In this document: positions 51,512 to 64,000 of the stretch, one piece after another
How positions within the stretch are numbered: the first letter of the stretch is position 1
Layout: each line of letters begins with the position of its first letter
Source of the DNA: Chamaea fasciata
Taxonomy: Eukaryota; Chordata; Aves; Passeriformes; Sylviidae
Reading direction: 5' to 3'
DNA length: 64,000 bases
Assembly: GCA_029207755.1 (NCBI GenBank)
Contig: JARCOQ010000008.1
Coordinates: forward strand, 28,571,021-28,635,020
Position numbers and translations under genes: made by a program
Notes under the pieces: generated by a model
What the model was told of the DNA's origin: nothing
Databases searched by the model: none
What the model saw: only the letters and a program-made list of their open reading frames with translations

Positions 51512-53282
51512 AAATGTCAAAAGATTGGAGTAATTTTTAGTGCTAGCCAAATTCAATATCAAAACTTTCCCCTCATAGAATATAAAAAATATAGCTTTTT
51601 TAAATTATTTTCTTTTTTTTAATAAAATACCAAGGGATTTTTCTTTCATAGCTAGAAAAGGTACATAAATGATAACAGTGAACTATTCAGAACCCCCCCT
51701 CCCCCCCCACTAGTGATAAAGATGCCCAACACAGTATCAATGGCACTATTTTAAGGTCAACCACCTCATAATACACACTTGCCATCATAATCTTTTCTGA
51801 AGATCACCTAATTCCTGAAAATTGAAAATCTGTGAATCAGTTTAAATAAGTGCTTACTACAGGAAAGTCAACTCAATGCTGCAGCACGTAGTTCCTTGTA
51901 ATGTCACATGGCAGTTACAATGTCAGACAACTCTCAGATCAGCAGGATTCTATTAAGACCATCTATGAAAAATGATTTTTTTTTAAAATAAAAGTTCAAA
52001 TGAGCTTTTTTTTTCCTTTTCTCATAAGAGCTCCTGTTAAGAGTTAGAAGATGGGGTTAGACCTCTTTTTGACATGTTTGATATTGTCTCAGTAGCTAAA
52101 ACTCAAAGGTCCCGTTTCCATTGGGAAGCCGCCACCCTCCGCTGGAATGCTGCACAGAACAATTCTGTGACTACTGTGGGTTTTTCCTCTTCTTTGGGGT
52201 TGTAGATTTTTCTGGATTTTCATTTTAAAATGCATCAGATTCAGCCTGGAAACTCACCTGTTTGTTGTTGGCTGATTGTATAGTGACAATCTGAAAACTG
52301 CCAAGTCTGTGTTTAGAGTATTACACAGAAAAAAGTTACACAAAAGTCTACAGGTTATATACACCTCCCCCCACACCTCGGTGTGGACAGCCTGCCTTCT
52401 AATTTATATATAATTTACAAAATATAGAATTTGGTATATCTGTTAGATCTCCGTGTTTTCAATATTACAAAATAAAAAATACAAAAAAACCCACAACAAA
52501 TTTCAGGGGAGTTCCCCCCACAAAGTGTCTCTTGTTTACATCTAGTCTTTCCCATGTAAACTGATAGATACCAAAGAAGAGCACAGATGACTTTTTAATA
52601 AATACGGTTGTAGAGCCATCTTCCTTTATCCTGATCTTCCCCTTCATCAGGTGTGCCAGCCCCACTCAGAAGAGCAGTCATTTAGCCATGGAGAAGGGGG
52701 GGTGAAAAGAGGGGGCCAAGGCTACAATGTCTTTTCACACTAAAACATTACCAATGCCCTTCTAAAAGGCCTTTTTGTGTGCTGCAACAGTGGGTGTCAG
52801 TTTTGAAAGCCCATTCAAAACAGCTAATAAAAGCACAGTGGTACAATTCAAATAGCTGGCAGTATGGGATGGAAATATTATGGGAGTGCAAATCCATTCC
52901 AAAATAATGCTTTGTAGTGAATCATACATTCCTTCAACCAAGTAAATGTTGTGTTGCGTCAATAAATACTTAAATAGCTTCTTATGCCATCCTGTGGTAG
53001 CAGCCTTTATAAAAATGCCGAATTCATGTCTTTTCTGTGAACTCTGTAGTGCACATCTTTGGTCAGCTTAGCACTCAGCCAGGAACAGCTCCAAGGTGGT
53101 TTCCTTCTTTCTCTTGCCTTTCTTGATGGGTGGCCAAAGAATTTGCTGATACCAGCTCTAGAGTCATGGGGTAAAATTTCAACTGCGCCGCATGTTCAGC
53201 TTCACTGCCAAAAAATGATTCTTCTCCAATTCACAATCCTGGGTAATGCAAAATCCGTCTTTGTGTGGCGCTGCAGTCGGTG

Positions 53283-62939
<9,657 letters not shown>

Positions 62940-64000
62940 CTGTATAAAGACAAAAATGGGAAAAAGACAGAAGAGAGATTAATGTCAGCTGGATAAATCA
63001 AAACTGAAAACAAAGGAAACTAAACACAAGGATATAAAGGGATTGGTAGTTTTGTAGCTGAGCTGACCAAACATATAGACCTGGGACTGCCTGTGGAATT
63101 CTCCCATGTAACAGAAGTTAAAACTGACTGAGGCATTTTTCTCCAGGCATTACGTGCCTCACCCTCGAGAGGCGTGGGCCTCACAGCTGGACACCCAAGG
63201 TTGTGAACGTAGCTTTTCCCTGGACACAGTTACTGAACTTGCAAGAAGAATCACCCAGTTATGCTGGATTAAGTTGTGCTTTAAGGCCAAATTCTAGACT
63301 CAAATTTGCATATCTGCACAACACATAGGACCAAAGGTATTGGCAATTTACACTCCTGGACAGATGCCCACTGGAGGCCAGTGGGAAGGCACTGTCCCCT
63401 CTGACGTGACACACAGGCTCCATCGGCAAGGTCCAGGCTGGACAAACGTCCCCATGCCCACCCTGTGATAACCCCGTGAGAATTTGTCCAGCCAGCAGCT
63501 GCAGAGGTGCACGTGTGTGGCTGTGGAGCACCTCTGGCACACCTGGGTGGTGCAGCAGCAGCTCCTGCCAGGCTGGCGGCTGAGCCTTCAGCATGCCAGG
63601 GCTTCCCAGTGAGACTGCAGACTGCGGGTGCCATTTATGGCTCCTGGGGAAGATAGCAGGGATGCAAAATGAAGAGAGGCATGTTATCCAGCTCACCACC
63701 TTCCTGCTATCAAATCTGTGAAGATTTAAGCTTCCACTCTGTCTGGCCAGGCCTATTTCTGGCAAAAACCCCATATCACGTGCCTGAGGCAATCCATCCT
63801 TTCAGTTAAAAGCAAGCCCTAGTTGAAGTAGAAATATGCTTATGTTCTGAGCTCATTTATTAATAGTCTGATATATTAAATTAGAGAAAATAACTTGTAC
63901 AGTTTGTACTTGACTCCTCAGTCATGACTGAGGGGTAGGATTCTATTGTCTCCTGTGTGGGGCTCAGGGAGCAACAGCAACACCTGTAGCAGATCCAACA
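62940..64000 (-). other. ADCY5: ADCY5 intron (continues beyond window)
   Basis: 1.06 kb with no recognised exon. A minus-strand open frame of 177 codons at 63259-63792 has no cyclase-like sequence. A perfect 18-bp palindrome lies at 63916-63933. Confidence 0.65.
63916..63933. other. Perfect 18-bp palindrome
   Basis: cctcagtcatgactgagg equals its own reverse complement. Each half holds a TGACTGAG sequence resembling half of an AP-1/Maf site. Confidence 0.6.

Larger units (their letters stand above)
50820..53282 (-). other. ADCY5: ADCY5 3' UTR
   Basis: About 2.5 kb from the ADCY5 stop to a suggested end near 50820. No exon or repeat family is seen. Possible signals on the minus strand are AATAAA (51506-51511) and ATTAAA (50841-50846). 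The latter is followed in the transcript direction by GT/T-rich sequence. The length is plausible for ADCY5, but the end is inferred. Confidence 0.5.

Noticed and set aside
63259..63792. 177-codon minus-strand open frame upstream of the first visible ADCY5 exon
   Set aside because: It shows no hydrophobic spans or cyclase motifs expected of the preceding ADCY5 exon, and overlapping frames are also open in this GC-richer patch.

Overview
The window is vertebrate nuclear DNA, almost certainly avian. The protein-coding exons are short islands in long AT-rich introns. The interspersed repeats are CR1 LINE 3' fragments, a solo LTR of a type I associate with passerine and other neognath birds, and a few ancient amniote relics. 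The gene order PDIA5 (+), SEC22A (+), ADCY5 (-) matches human 3q21.1, so this is an ordinary conserved synteny block. I see no bacterial-style operon, CRISPR array or new gene system.

Layout. From 1 to about 13.5 kb are the last three coding exons of PDIA5, encoding the final thioredoxin-like CPHC domain and a KDEL tail, with large introns that hold a CR1 copy and a CA microsatellite. From 13.5 to 26.4 kb is a gene-free spacer carrying a degraded MIR/CORE-type SINE (about 20.2-20.5 kb) and an old CR1-like LINE (about 21.1-22.1 kb). At 26.4-28.0 kb, a CpG island of about 0.9 kb is the SEC22A promoter. It has a ZNF143-like site, two G-quadruplex motifs and two candidate first-exon donors, and is bracketed by two same-direction CR1 fragments.

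From 32.2 to 46.4 kb are six coding exons that join without a frame break into a complete 308-residue SEC22A. From 46.4 to 50.8 kb are the SEC22A 3' UTR and a convergent spacer. From 50.8 to 64.0 kb, on the minus strand, are the 3' UTR and last six visible coding exons of ADCY5. These give the end of the second transmembrane cassette and the whole C2 catalytic domain; the gene continues beyond 64000.

The genes are neighbours, not a pathway. PDIA5 is an ER-lumen disulfide isomerase, SEC22A an ER-membrane longin protein, and ADCY5 a plasma-membrane adenylyl cyclase. The points most worth a second look are: (i) a short extracellular loop in ADCY5, where the mammalian N-glycosylated linker is missing or sits on an unseen microexon; (ii) upstream ORFs from both candidate SEC22A first exons that converge on one UAG 11 nt before the main start; (iii) the CR1 bracket around the SEC22A CpG island; and (iv) the solo LTR in an ADCY5 intron. 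All family assignments come from recalled protein features and splice-frame continuity, not from a database search.
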